Assembly (NCBI RefSeq): GCF_020360975.1 | Contig: NW_025408678.1 | Coordinates: 1,674,001-1,738,000, forward strand | From: Hirsutella rhossiliensis | Lineage: Eukaryota; Ascomycota; Sordariomycetes; Hypocreales; Ophiocordycipitaceae | Reading direction: 5' to 3' | DNA length: 64,000 bases | In this document: piece by piece, positions 1 through 12,619 of the stretch | Layout of the letters: each line of letters starts with the position of its first letter | Numbering within the stretch: position 1 is the stretch's first letter | Made by a program: the position numbers and the translations under genes | Notes under the pieces: generated by a model | What the model was told of the DNA's origin: nothing | Seen by the model: only the letters and a program-made list of their open reading frames with translations | Database searches by the model: none

Positions 1-3000
1 GCGGGGGTTTAGGCGGCCTTACGCTTTTTAGTAGACGTAAACCTTACTAACGTATCGCTATAGTCTAAGGGATTACCGACCCTACCCTTATATATCGTCG
101 GTAGTAGTTATATCGTAGAAGCCTAGTTAGATATAGCCCTATTAAGGAAAGTCTATATATCGGGGACGACGATAAAGATATAGTCTTAGTCGAAAGCCGG
201 GGTATATTTTATAATCTAGTAATCTAGTAAGCTAGTAATTTTGCCTATATAAGTAAAGAGAGCGTTCGGCTAGAATTAGCTATCGTGCCTCTCGGTTATC
301 TTCTTATATAAAGAGGTCTAAGGATTAGCGTAAATAAGGAAGATAATAAAAACTTAAAAGGGGTAAAAGCCCTTAAAGGGTGTTTTACCGGGAATCCTAG
401 GATAAATATAGGTAGAGAGTTAGATAAAGCCGTAGCACCTTAGCTAGCTATCGTTAAGGGCCGTAGCCGAGTTTCTATATAGGAGGTCGCAGCCGGAGCT
501 AATAATAGGTCCCGTAAAGGAGATAATCGGTTATATCGTTAGGAAAGTATCTACTAAGTTAAGGGTGCGAGTAACGACTCTATAGATATTATTAAGGAGG
601 GTAGTAGCGATAGAGAGGTTTAGAGCATAGACTTACGGTTAGTAGCTATAATCGTAAATAATAAGCGCGGGAACTATATATTCTATAATATTACTATTAT
701 CTAACTTTAAGCTATTACGCTACTCGATTTCCTACGTTAAGGTAAAGGGATAAATATAGCTAACTATAAAGAACTATTACTTAGTCTATTTAGAGGGGAT
801 TATCTATTAGTTATATATAGAAATATTAAGGCTAAAGAAGATATAGGTCGATAGACTATTAGTATTTAACCGGATTGCTACGTACTCTAGAGTCGATAGC
901 TATAAGGGCGTTAGAAGGAAGACCCTAGCTAGGGTTTCTACGTTAAGCCCCTTAATATAATACTTATCTTAATAGGCGAACCTAGATAGGTAGCCGGGCT
1001 AGATAAAGGCTATTATTAATATGTCGGCACTAGTAATTTTCTAGCTATCGAGAGGTTACCGTAGCGAGGATAAAGTATCGGCATTAAGCTAGGAGGCTAA
1101 TATCGTAAGAGCATAGTAGGATGCAGTTACCTAAGGAAGTATAATAGAGGGGAAACTATAGAGTAGAGGCAGGTATCTTATAAGGCTAGTTATCTTATTA
1201 GTCGATAAAGGGTTCGTAGCTAGGGTCTAGGAACCCTAAGGGTTAGTAAATAGCACCTAAGTAATAGATTAGAAGCGGGGTATATAGGAATAAGCTACTA
1301 AGGTCTCTTAAAGAGTCTCGACTATCTAGTTCTATAGTCGTAAGTAAAGTAAGTAGGCGGGGGTTAGAAGTTAAATAGGGGGCGGCAATAGATATATTAC
1401 GAGAAGTTAGAGGTCGGCGAATAATAAGGCTCGGGTAGGTATACTAGTAGGAAGAAGCAAAAAGTCTAGTAGTACCCTTCGGTATAATAGTTCTATAGAG
1501 TAGATAGTAAAGGCGGGAACTAACGAATAAGAGCGAAAGAAAGAAAGAGGTTATAGTAGTATTATAGGGCTCCTTTCTAGACGGTCGTCGGTAGTTAGAT
1601 AGGTATTGCGTACGGCTAAGCGAGGCGGGTGCTAACCGTATAGAGCCTACTATTAGGATATAGTAAAGAGGGATATATAGGGTTAGTCTAAGGAGGATAC
1701 GAGTTAGTTAGGAGAAGTCTCTAAGAATTTTTATAAGTCGAGACTCTATATCGCTAGCAGCCGTTAGCTATTGCTCGACGAGGCGGATTAGTAGATATTA
1801 AGGGAGAACTAATACGTAAGGTAGGTAGGATAGTAGTATTAGAAGGGCTAAAGGGATAGTATAGTTTAAAGGGTACGGTAGGCGGTTAGCACGGCTATCT
1901 ATATATACTATACCGGAGGCCGGTAGTAGCTAGGGATTCGCCGGAGTAGGTAGAAGAGAGCACGGCGATAGAAGGGCCGCTTTTTATAAAGCCGGGGTAA
2001 TAGGTCGCACGTAGAGAGTAGGAGAGGCCGGGACGATAGACGTATATAGGCACGGTAATAAGGGAATATAAAGGGCCGGGTAGTATCGCATCGCGTCGGT
2101 ACTATACGAAAGCATTATAAGGGAAGGAACGCTACGTCCGTAAGGGGAAGTAATCGTTAGGAAGCTTCCTATTCGGAAGAAGTAGCGTCGTTAATAAGCG
2201 AGATTATCTAAGTAGAGGTGCTCTAGGGCTAAAGTTTTATAACCTATTATTAAGCTATAAGTCGACGTCGAGGAGGCAGTAGTATAGCGGACAGTCCTAT
2301 AGGGAAGCTAGGCGAGGCGGTTGCTTACCGTAGAGTCTATTCGATATTAGTCGGGGATAGAGGAGAGGCAAGGACCGGGGGAGTACTAGTTTTAGGGTAT
2401 AGAGATAATACGGGGGCAACTTCCGAGAAGGGGCATAGAGTAAGGGAGATAAGGTTAGGGCGGTTGCTAAGATATAAATTACTAGCGAATACGGTATTAA
2501 CGTTCCGACCGATTTAGCCTAAGTAGTCTACGGTTAAAGAAACCGTATAAAGGAAGTATATAGAGGCAATCGTAAAGTTACTACTAAAAAGACTGCCGCG
2601 AGGCGGTTTACGGTCTAAGAGAATAGGGAGGTTTTATATCGCGGCTAGTAGCGAAAGTTCCGCGTAATATTAGTCGCTAAGTTAGCTTCCGAGGCCCTAG
2701 TCGCCTAGAGAGCGTAGAGATTTATAGGTAATAGATTTTAATCGTCCGCTCTATTATCGATACTTTTTACCTTAGAGTAGGGGTCCTAAAGATAGTAATT
2801 AGGGCGATATAGCGGCGGCCGGCGATATCCTAGGTATTCGTTCGAGAAAGGGACCGACGCTCCGACCTATCTAGCCTAAGGAACCGGTACTCGGCGACCT
2901 AAGGGGAAAGGAGCAACTAGTAGTATCGATTGCATAGGGTTTGCCGAAACGCCGTTAAGGACGGAGTTAGCGGGTAAAGGGAGTGCTAGACCGTAGGGGC

Positions 3001-3150
3001 ATCTCTAATATAGTAGGTTCGGCGCAGCGTCCGGGGCCGCCTCCTATAGGAGATAGTAGTAAAGCGGTAGGTATAGACGATAGCGCGGAAGAGCTAGCGG
3101 ACGCCGAGCTAGGCGGATAGAGGCAGCCCTAGAGGCGGGAGAAGAGAGCC
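1..3150. other. RIP-mutated region, no recognisable gene
   Basis: No open frame of useful length exists on either strand. The sequence is dense in TA, poor in CA and TG, yet still holds many CpG, which is the pattern left by RIP. It lies directly upstream of the Helitron relic and may hold the start of that element or an older nested transposon. I could not match any translation to a known family. Confidence 0.6.
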
Positions 3151-3229
3151 CGTCTTCCTAGCCGGGATAGGCATTCGATAAAATAGGTCCGAAGTAGAAT
3201 CGGAAGGCAGAGGAGACGGGAGCTATAGG

Positions 3230-4130
3230 CCAAAGACCTAGCGAGTATACTGCGCTTTTTAGAGGAAGACTTTACCTTAAAGGAGAGATTATCTAACGAT
3301 TAGATATAGTATACGCTAGTACCGCTTAAGAGGAAGGTGTCGATAGTATAAGATTTCTATAAGGCGTTCTACGATATAACTACGTTACCGATATAGACCT
3401 ATATACTATATTACTATAAGTATACGAGAGGAGAGTTAAGGGAGATTATATAGGATTATTAGCTATTAAGTTACGTATTAAAGGGCGGCTACTCCCTATT
3501 TTTATACTAAAGTTACTTTCCCGAGGGCGAGTCTATATCGGTATATACCGAGTATAGCTAATGCCTAGCGCGCGGGAGCCTATCGCCGGCGGTTTACCTT
3601 TATAGTCGCCTTAGCTATAAGTATATATTCCCGGACGAGCTTAAGGGACTTACGCCGTCGAGGAGAAGCTTATCTTACTAAACTCGTATTACGGGTTTAT
3701 AACGAGGTATAGTATTCTAGGTAGGTAGAGGCAGGTCGTAAGGTATCTAAGGCACGTTAAGGGCTATATTATAGTATTTCCGAATAATATATAGGAGCTA
3801 GCAACTAAAGTGCTCCTATATCCCTTATTATAAGCACTAGACGAGATCTATATCTCGTAGTAGGGCGTAGAAAAGCTAGCACTAAGCGACCTATTAAGTT
3901 TCTTATTAGTAAGGCGGCGGGTCGTCGAGAGGGCCCTTACCTAGCTAAAGAAGAATAACCCCTACTATACCGAGATCGAGATCGACGCGGCGGAGATAGA
4001 GAGCTAGGGAGACCCGATATATAGGGTGCCGACGTTAGTATACGATCGGATAGAGCGGAACGAGCTAACTATATAGGAGGAAACGAGGATAGCGCACGTT
4101 ATACCGCTTACGGAGCGCACTATAGACGAT
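3230..4130 (+). pseudogene. Helitron DUF6570-like segment, RIP-decayed
   Basis: The translation around 3,345-3,420 (FYKAFYDITTLPIQTY) corresponds to the conserved start of the DUF6570 segment found before the HUH domain of fungal Helitron proteins. Further on, about 3,755-3,850, a stretch reading KGYIIVFPNNVQELATKVL and, about 3,915-3,970, a run of Arg and Val followed by KKNNPYYTEIEIDAAE fit the same family. Stops interrupt it throughout, mostly at former Gln or Trp codons. Function of DUF6570 is unknown; it is a marker of the Helitron protein rather than a separate gene. Confidence 0.75.
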
Positions 4131-4679
4131 AAGGGGTTAGTAGAAATCGAGGAACTCTTTACTTTACTTAACTAAAGGCAAGAAACGGGCGGCTAGGTTA
4201 AAGGGTATAGGCCTAACGAAGGCGCGGGCTAGGATAAAATCGATACTAGCCGCGATAAGAATATTTAAGCGATTAACGAGGTGACCTCTTCTAGTATATT
4301 TCCCTTAGACGGACCGCTAGACGTCGCGGATATAGAGAAGCTATAGTTTGCCTACGACGCTATTAGCGAAGGTACTAACGACGGCCGTACGGGCCCGAGA
4401 ACGTAGATCGGATCCTTAGCGGGGAGGACTTAAGGTCGCGGCGACGATAGTTATAAGCTATTTATTCGAGTCTCGCGGGGTGCCGAATTTACCGATTCCT
4501 TTAAGACGTCCTTCTTTGCTAGAACGTTCCCGACCCTAATCCTATTTAGCGTTAGGGGCCTAAGGCTAGTTAAAGAGACTATACTCGAGGCGGGGTATAC
4601 TACTACTAACGTATAAGGTAGGGTTGTTAAGGTAGAGGCGGCTATAGGAGACCTCGTATCCTCTTAAAGCTTAAACCTT

Positions 4680-6060
4680 TAAATATAGGCCGATATTATA
4701 CTCCGGCGCTATAGTAGCCGATTTACGTTGCACTATATCTTTATATTTCTCGTCTTTAATATAGGGGTGCGGTCGAGGAATCGCTAGGCTAGTATATTAA
4801 GTGCGACGAGGAAGAACTTCTATAAGGTAAAGCGTATTATGCGTTCGATAACCGTAGAGAGGTTAGCGGCGGCGAGGGTTAAGTTAGAGAGCTCGGGTAA
4901 GACGACCGATAATAACGTAAAGGAGCTCCTTCGGAGCCTCTCGCTATACGGCTACCGGCAGCCTATATCTAGAGAGGTCCGGCTTAATATATAGCGGAAA
5001 ATCTAGTCGCTTATCGTTAGCTACGGCGTGCCGGCTATCTAGTTTACTATTAACCTAAATAATATTACGAATCCGGTAAAGCTATAACTAGCGGTATACC
5101 GTATACGCGATCCCGATGCGGCCGAGGAGTTCTTAAACGGCCTTAGAAATATATATAAGCGGGCACGGCTAGCTATATCGGATCCTATAAGCTCCGCTAT
5201 ATTCTTCTACCGCGAGATAAAGCTATTCTTTAATTATTATATAAAAGTTAGGGAAGAGTCGGTGTTTAGGCGCATTAGTAAGTACTATAGCGCCGTAGAG
5301 ACTAACGAACGAGGGGCGCTTTATATTCACGGGTTGCTCTAGCTGCACGGGAATACGTATCTTAGCTCGATACTTAGCGATATCCGCGGGGAGGATTAAG
5401 CGGCGTATCGCGAGTAAATCGTCCGATACGTCGATAGCGTCTTCTTAGAGGTAAGAATACTTACCTAGGATATGCTAGCGGGAGCCTAAAGTGCTCTTCC
5501 GATAGATAAGCGGGGCCGGGTTAACGTATAAGGTAGGATCTAGACTAAGAAGGTTTCTGCACCGTATAGGCGAAGCAATCTATAACGTCTAATATTAGTT
5601 CCCTACTAGATAATACTAAGTAGTTCTCGGCCGCGTTTATCGAGGAGGCTAACTTCTATACCGGCGCGATATAGGTCTATACGCATAGCCCGACTTATAT
5701 TAAGTATTCCTTAGGCAAAGGAGGGCGGAAGGGGGATCTTTATCGGTTTAAGGCGCTATAGAGGTTAGTAGAGAAAACCGCCTTTACTATAAACGGGGTA
5801 TTATAGATCCGGAGGCGTATAGTATAGTTAATTAATAGAACGAGGCTATCGCTATCGGGCTCCGGTATAACTATAATATTTCCTTTATCGCGACGTAGCA
5901 TAAGACTATAGCCCTTATCTATTATATTACGAACTACGCAACGAAGGTAGAGGACCCGGTATAAAAGCGTATAGCGGTCGCGGCCGAGCTCCTAGCCGCC
6001 CTAATAGGTAACGGCACGGCTACTAGGGGTCGGGATATTAGTAGAGACGCTGCCGCCGAT
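4680..6060 (+). pseudogene. Helitron HUH replication-initiator (Helitron_like_N) domain, RIP-decayed
   Basis: The translated frame contains RGALYIHGLLQLHGN near 5,313-5,357, which is the HUH nuclease core with the first His changed to Tyr, as expected from CAC to TAC by RIP. Before it comes the typical Rep segment (ISREVRLNIQRK, SYGVPAIQFTINLNNITNP). After it, about 5,865-5,970, comes NISFIAT and YYITNYATKVEDPV, also family hallmarks. In intact Helitrons this domain nicks and joins DNA for rolling-circle transposition. Here the catalytic His is lost and stops are frequent, so it cannot be active. Confidence 0.85.
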
Positions 6061-7009
6061 AACGTTATTACGGGGAATAGGACGCGGTAATTCTTAATAA
6101 GGGTAGCGAACTATATATTTACGGAGCGCCCGCTATTATAGGTCGAGGTTATCGCTAATCTTTTAGGGTATCCGGCCGAGTTTACTAATAGCAGCGCCTA
6201 GGCGTACCTAAATATATCTCTACTATACTAGTACGTCTTTCGACGATAGCGGTATCTCCGAGAAGTAAGTAGCGCGGCGGCTATAGATAATACCCTAGAT
6301 AAGTCGGTCGTTGTCGAGGAAGTAGGCCTATAAATCCCCTACGTTAAGGCATACTAATACTATAGAGAACTCTTATAAGGCCTATACTTATACGACTATA
6401 TATCGCTTGTTAGACTAAAACGTATTAGTAGCGACGGGAGCTATACGGCTTAGGGGGAGGTGCCTTTTAAGGATAGATAGGCGCTAGGAAGACGCTAGGT
6501 TTAGGCGCTTAGGCGGCCGGGTAAGTACGCTACCGTCTACTTTAATAGCTACCTAAGTAAGGACTTCGCCTAAGGCAACGAGGAGTCATACTATCAGAGG
6601 TATATATAGGAACTGCTCCGCCGGTAGGCATTATCGGAGAGGCTAACTCGTCCCCCCTTATAGGGCAGCTGTATAGTACCTTACGCTATTCGTGCTATAG
6701 GAGTCCTTCCTATATAAAGAAATAGGCGATATCGATAGTATCTAGGCGCGGGCGTAAGAGGCGCTAGCTCCTAGAATATTATATCTCGTAGATAACGTAT
6801 AGCTACTCCGACGATTATCTAAAGACGTAAAGCGTAACGCTAAGCAATAGGCAGCCTCGTCTAGCGATAGCGACCCTACGGTCGTATATATAGAGGAGGG
6901 TAGGGCGAGCGAAGCGGGCGCTAGTACGGGCGCGGGATCTACGGCGACGTATTAGTTTAATAGTATCGGAGACGTAATACGGCTAATCGACGTCGTCTAA
7001 GGTATAGTA

Positions 7010-9365
7010 AGCACGAATTAGGTAACGGCTAAGTCGCCGGAGCTTATAGCTATAATAAAGCAGCTCTATTGATTCTAGTAATCGGCGCTATGCTCGACGG
7101 CCGAGCTCGCGGCTACCGTAATAGCCGAACAAGGGGAGAGGCGGATAAGTATACTAGGGCGGATATTTTCCGGGGCCGCACTACTATTATAGGATTAGGT
7201 TAAGGCTATTAAGTCGTAGTAAGTAAGCGCCTTAAAAGAGAGGGAGCGGATAATCTAAGGTATATAGAGCACGCCTATAGCCTTAGGAAGCGACCGCCGC
7301 GCTACGTTATAGAGAGTAATAACCGGCTTTAAGGAGGACGAGATCGAATTAACGATAGTAGATTCCGACGAGACCGATAGCGACGTAAACGCGGGAATAC
7401 GCGTCTTATTTAGCCTATTAACCTCCTTCCTCGTAGTAGGTAAAGGGTTAGTAATACGGTTAACGCTAAATAAAAGGCAGTCGATCGCTTTCTTAATAAT
7501 ATACCGCTAGCTCGATTTAATACGACGAAGTAATAAGGGCGATACTAGCTAGCTATACTAGTTCGTCGGCGGTAAGGGGGGTACCGGTTAGTCGCGAATT
7601 ATAAAGGTACTTATTAAGCTATTTAGTAAAAAGAGCCTTTTAAATTATCTACTAATTACGGCGCCGTTAAGGACTACTATAGTATAGATTAATAGCATTA
7701 CGATCTACTCTGCCTATAGGTTTACTAAGGACTAAGGGGCGGGCGCGAATATAGCTAGAGATCTCGATAAGGTATAGCTACTAAAATAGATAGAGCGGTT
7801 TATCTATAGCTAGAGATCTCGATAAGGTATAGCTACTAAAATAGATAGAGCGGTTTATCTATAAGTAGTCTTAAACGAGCTAGTAAGAGAAGGATATACT
7901 AGTTATCGATGAGGTAAGTATACTTAGGGCGTAGACGCTATACGCCGTAAACGAGCAGCTTTACTAGCTTCGTAGATCGCGGGAAGATTTTAAAGGGATC
8001 CCTATTATCCTTTTTTATAGAGACTTTTAGTAATTCTAGCTAGTTTAAGAGAGGTCGATCCTCTTACTAAGCGCGGCTTTTTTATAGGATATAGATAACT
8101 CGTTTAAGGCTAAGTAGTAGTACTAGTACGATAAAGCGTATACGTTATAAAAGAGGTTTACGATAGTTATTATATTAAATAAGTAAATATAAGCCGCTAG
8201 GGATCTAGAATTATAGGGGCTACTAAAGCGAATCCGACTAAGTATATAGGACTATATAGATCTAGACCTCCTTAACTTAAGGTGCTACTAAGAGGGTAGG
8301 CGGATCCTATAAGAGATAGGCATTACTATAATAACGCTACTAAACTAGAATCGTTAGAACCTAAATATAAAGGCGAGCCTATCGTTCTAGGTCTAGTAGT
8401 AGTTAATAATATATATCTTTATCTTTAAATATAAGTAGAAAGAGGAGGTGCCGATAAAGAAAGAGGCGATTATAATCCTTAACTAAGGTAATAATAGCGC
8501 GATCTTAGTACTAGCTATCTTTATATTTATACCTAGGATACTTATTATTATAAACTATAATACCTATTAAGGGCTAAAGCTAGTAAACGGCGCGAGCTAC
8601 TTAGCGGTAGAGGTTATTATAGATAAGGCGTACCTAAGATATCGGATCTCGGCTAATATAACGATCTACTTTAGGCCGCTAGTAAGGATTATTCTTAAAT
8701 CGGAGACAATAAAAGGCCTTTACTTCGTTAGTATACCGCTAAGCACGATCTTACTAACGCCGATAAGCGTTAAGATAAACTACTAATAAAAGCGGCTATA
8801 GTAATAGAACGACGTTAGCTAGAAGGGTTTACTATACGTAGTAGCCTTTACGTATACGGACTATAAGGTCTAGGGCTAAACGCTTAAGTACGTAGCCCTT
8901 AAGCTATAAGGGATATAGATAACGAAGATTAATAGAATAGTCGTGCCCTTATAGTACGACCTATATAGTTTATATATATAGCTATCGCGCTACCGAACTC
9001 TAGATAGTATTATACTCTTATCGAAGGTATAGGAGAGAGACCTAGTAGGTAACTAGGTCCCTAGGGAGATAACTACCGTATAGGCTAGGCTCGAGGTACT
9101 AGGTAAGAGGACTAAGGAGGAGGCGTTATGCTAGTTAGACGGCGATACTAAAGAGTTAAAAGGGCGGCCGCGCTAGGTAACGCAACGAGGAGTTTAGTAA
9201 GCGGCGGATAGGGTAGAAAGACGCCTAGATAAGGGGGCTAAGAAATAAGATATATAGGTAAGGAGGGGGTAGGGGACTAATAAGGAGGGGTTCTAATAAT
9301 CCCTACCGACTAATTAAAAGGGGCGGTTAAAAAGGCAGGGGGAAGGAGGGCGGGGTAAGCGGCGT
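7010..9365 (+). repeat. PIF1 helicase segment, tandem copy 1 (RIP-decayed)
   Basis: A Walker A region (GGKGGTG followed by a stop where Lys stood) lies near 7,566-7,590. A Walker B-like block (VIDEVSML, then GARTLYAVNEQL) lies near 7,900-7,960, followed by a PVQERSILLLS-like block. The whole segment recurs about 2.36 kb downstream, base for base apart from many C/T and G/A differences. Each copy ends with the short motif TTCGTTCCTTAA. The two copies evidently arose by tandem duplication before RIP acted. Confidence 0.8.
7751..7860 (+). repeat. Perfect 55-bp tandem duplication inside helicase copy 1
   Basis: Bases 7,751-7,805 and 7,806-7,860 are identical as read. The equivalent place in helicase copy 2 (about 10,115-10,190) has only one unit. 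Both units carry the same RIP-type changes, so the duplication came after RIP or is an assembly artefact. Confidence 0.9.
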
Positions 9366-9414
9366 ATTTAAAGTCCTTTCGTTCCTTAAAGTAAAGTCCT
9401 TTCGTTCCTTAAGG

Positions 9415-11640
9415 TATATAATAGCTCTATCGGTTTTAGTAATCGGCGCTATGCTTAATAGCCGAGCTCGAGGCTACCGCGACGACTAAATAAGGGGAGA
9501 GGCAGATAAGTATACTATAAGTATACTAGGGTAGATATTTTCCGGGGCCGTACTACTACTATAGGATTAGGTTAAGGCTATTAAGTCGTAGTAGGTAAGT
9601 GCCTTAAGGGATAAAGAGAGGATAATCTAGGGTATATAAAGTATACCTATAGCCTAGGAAAGCGACCGCCGCGCTATATTATAGAGAGTAATAACTAGCT
9701 TTAAGGAGGATAAGATCGAAATAATAATAGCCGACTTTAAGGAGATAGCTAGTAACTTTAACGCGGGAATACGCGTTTAATTCGGCCTATTAACCTCTTT
9801 TATTATAGCTAGTAAGGAGTTAGTAATATAGCTAACGCTAAATAAAAGGCAGTTAATCGTATTCTTACTAATATACCGCTAGCTTAATTTAATATAATAA
9901 ACTAATAAAGGCGATACTAGCTAGCTATACTAGTTCGTCGGCGGCGAGAGGGGGACTAGTAAGTCGCGAATTATCGAGGCACTCGTTAAGTTATTTAATA
10001 GGAGGAGCCTTTTAAATCGTCTACTAATTACGGCTACGTCGAGGACTACTATAGTATAGATTAACGGCATTACGATCTACTCCGCCTATAGGTTTACTAA
10101 GGACTAAGGGCCGGGCACGAATATAGCTAAGGACCTTAATAGGGTGCGACTACTAAAGTAGGCGGAGCGGTTCGTCTATAGCTAGTCTTAGATAGACTTA
10201 TAAGAGAAGGACGTACTTATTATCGACGAGGTAAGTATACTTAGAGCGCGGACGCTATACGCTATAAACGAGTAGCTCTACTAACTTCGCGGATTATAGT
10301 AAGACTTTAAGGGGATCCCTATTATCCTCTTCTACGGGGACTTTTAGTAGTTCCGGCCGGTCTAAGAGAGGTCGATCGTCCTACTAAGTATAGCTACCTT
10401 ATAGGACGTAGATAACTTATTTAAGGCCGAGTAACGGTACTAGTACGATAAAGCGTACGCGCTATAAAAGAGATTTATAACGGTCGTTATATTAAACGAG
10501 TAAATACGCGCCGCCGGCGATCTAGAATTATAAGGGCTACTAAGGCGGATCTATCTAGGTATATAAGACCGCATAGATCTAGACCTCTTTAACTTAAGGT
10601 ACTACTAGGAGGGTAGGCGGATCCCTTAGGAGACGGGTATTATTATAGTAACGCCGCTAAATAGGAACCGGTAGAACCTAAATATAGAGGCGAGCTTAGC
10701 GTTTCGGATCTAGTAGCGGTCGATAATATATATCTTTATCTCTAAGTATAAGTAAAAGGATAGCTTACTAACTAAGGAAGAAGCGATTATAATACTTAAC
10801 TAAGGCGATAATAGCGCGATCCTAGTACCGGCTATCTTTATATTCGTGCCTAGGATACTAGCTATCGTAAACTATAATACCTATTAAGGGCTAAAGCTAG
10901 TAAACGGCGCTAGCTACTCGGCGGTAGAGGTTATCGTCGATAAAGCGTACCTAGGGTATCGGATCTCGGCTAATATAACGATCTACTTTAGGCCGCCGGC
11001 GGGGATAATTCTAGTATTAGCGACGATAAAGGACCTCTACTTAGTAGGGATGCCGCCGGGCACGATCTTATTAACGCCGATAAGCGTTAGGATATATTAC
11101 TAACGAAAGCGACTATAGTAGTAGAACGACGTTAGCCGGAAGGGTTTACCGTGCGTAGTAGCTTTCGCGTATATAGATTATAAGGTATAGGGCAGAACGC
11201 TAGATTACGTAGCCCTTAAGCTACGAGGGACACGGACGATAAAGGTCGATAGAAGGGTCGTGCCCGCGTAATATAATCTATATAGCTTATACGTATAGCT
11301 ATCGCGCTACCGAACGCTAGATAGTATTATGCTCGTATCTAAGGTACGGGAGAGAGACTTAGTAGGCAACCGGGTCCCCGAGGAGATAACTACCGCGTAG
11401 GCCAGGCTCGATGTATTAAGCAAGAGGACTATTAAGGAGACGTTGCGCTAGCTCGATAGCGATATAGGGGAGTCGAGGCCGCTACGCTAGGCGATAAAAC
11501 GAGAGAGGGGAAGGAAGCGCCGGCGGCGGGACGGCGTAGAAGGAGCCTACTAGGGGGGTAAGGCACGTAGAAAGGCTAAGAATCACGGGCAAGAGGGGGG
11601 CAGCAGCGACTAATAATAAGGGGCCTTATAAACGGCGGGG
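9415..11640 (+). repeat. PIF1 helicase segment, tandem copy 2 (RIP-decayed)
   Basis: Second copy of the segment at 7,010-9,365. It starts with the same stretch around the words CGGCGCTATGCT and runs through the Walker A (near 9,940-9,970), Walker B (VIDEVSML near 10,236-10,260) and the C-terminal RxQxPL-type helicase blocks. The differences from copy 1 are mainly transitions of the RIP kind. A third, shorter relative lies at 44,625-45,330. Confidence 0.8.
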
Positions 11641-11774
11641 GGAGGAGCTAAGGGACTAGAGGCACGTAGAAAGTCCTTTCGTTCCTTAAGGCACTAAAGG
11701 CACGTAGAAAGTCCTTTTATTCCTTATTCGTTCTTTAAGGCATAGGCGCGGGAGTATAAAAAAAAAAGTAGACG

Positions 11775-12258
11775 TGTAACGACCGGTGTTATTCCTAAGG
11801 GATAAACCTATCGAGGGGTTTATGTTAGCAGATATAATAGGGCGTGGTCTAAGCAATGATATATATGTTACGTTAGTGATAAGTCGGAGGTCGTAGACCG
11901 TAGACTATAACTAGGTAATTAAGTAATCGGAATTAGAGATAAGATCGTAATAGAGATCGTAATAATTGTGATGTTGAAAGCTATCGAGCTATCTATCTAA
12001 AGGAGTGTTCCGTTCCTTCCTTATATATCTCGAGAGCTTCCCTAGATCGCCGAGAGCGCTAGGTGATCCCGTCGTCTAGGAGCGCTAGAGCGCTAGAGCG
12101 ATCCTACGATCCCAGCCGTAGAGCGTTAGAGCGCTAGAGTGACCCGTCGCTCTAAACTTAATTGGCCCGTCGGTCCGTCTAATATTCCTTGCTCCCCACG
12201 TTACGTGTCCTCGTAATATATGCTGGTCCCCGCGGTTCGCTAGACCGTGGTCGTAATA
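11775..12258 (-). repeat. 3' LTR of the gypsy element
   Basis: 484 bases, matching 24,912-25,395 along its whole length with mostly C/T and G/A differences. It begins TGTAACGACC and ends GGTCGTAATA. The polypurine tract next to it at 12,259-12,281 (minus strand) makes it the 3' LTR. The short open frame at 12,189-12,461 crosses the LTR border and is not a gene. Confidence 0.92.
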
Positions 12259-12281
12259 GGATGCCTCCCCTCCTTTTAGTC
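12259..12281 (-). promoter_or_regulatory. Polypurine tract of the gypsy element
   Basis: On the minus strand this reads AAAAGGAGGGGAGGC and abuts the LTR. A purine run at this place primes plus-strand DNA synthesis in LTR retrotransposons and fixes the element's direction. Confidence 0.75.
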
Positions 12282-12619
12282 TTGCCCTTAAGACCTGCTG
12301 CCTTAGCCGCCGTGTATAAATATACCCTTATCGCGTCGTGCGTAAGTGTGTCGTTCCTTGTTCCTTTATCCTTTCGGGATATGCTACTGATAGTATATCT
12401 AGTCGTGTTTAAAAATCCCGTTCTCGCAATTCCGATAAATCGCGTTAACGATCGGAGCTAGCATCCTAGACCGAGATCTACGGTGTTGAAATTATGCCTT
12501 GCTCCCGTTGTTTTCGGTTAGGCCTAACTTATAAAGTCGGCGAGCGTTCTAATCGGTGTTCCGAATATGCCTCTATAGGCCGTTCTTATAATAGGTGCAA
12601 TGTAGCGTCCGCCCGTTCG

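Larger units (their letters stand above)
3150..11650 (+). mobile_element. RIP-inactivated Helitron with duplicated helicase region
   Basis: Reading through stops on the plus strand gives the domain order of fungal Helitron Rep/helicase proteins: a DUF6570-like segment near 3.2-4.1 kb, the Helitron-like N (HUH replication initiator) segment near 4.7-6.1 kb, a linker near 6.1-7.0 kb, then a PIF1-type helicase. Almost every Gln and Trp position has become a stop (CAG to TAG, TGG to TAG), which explains the lack of ORFs. The helicase part is present twice in tandem. The left end is not defined; the right end lies just before the LTR at 11,775. Seen: decayed domains. Inferred: once autonomous, rolling-circle type element. 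Confidence 0.85.

Noticed and set aside
12189..12461. 90-codon plus-strand frame
   Set aside because: Crosses the LTR border and runs against the element's direction; no family resemblance.
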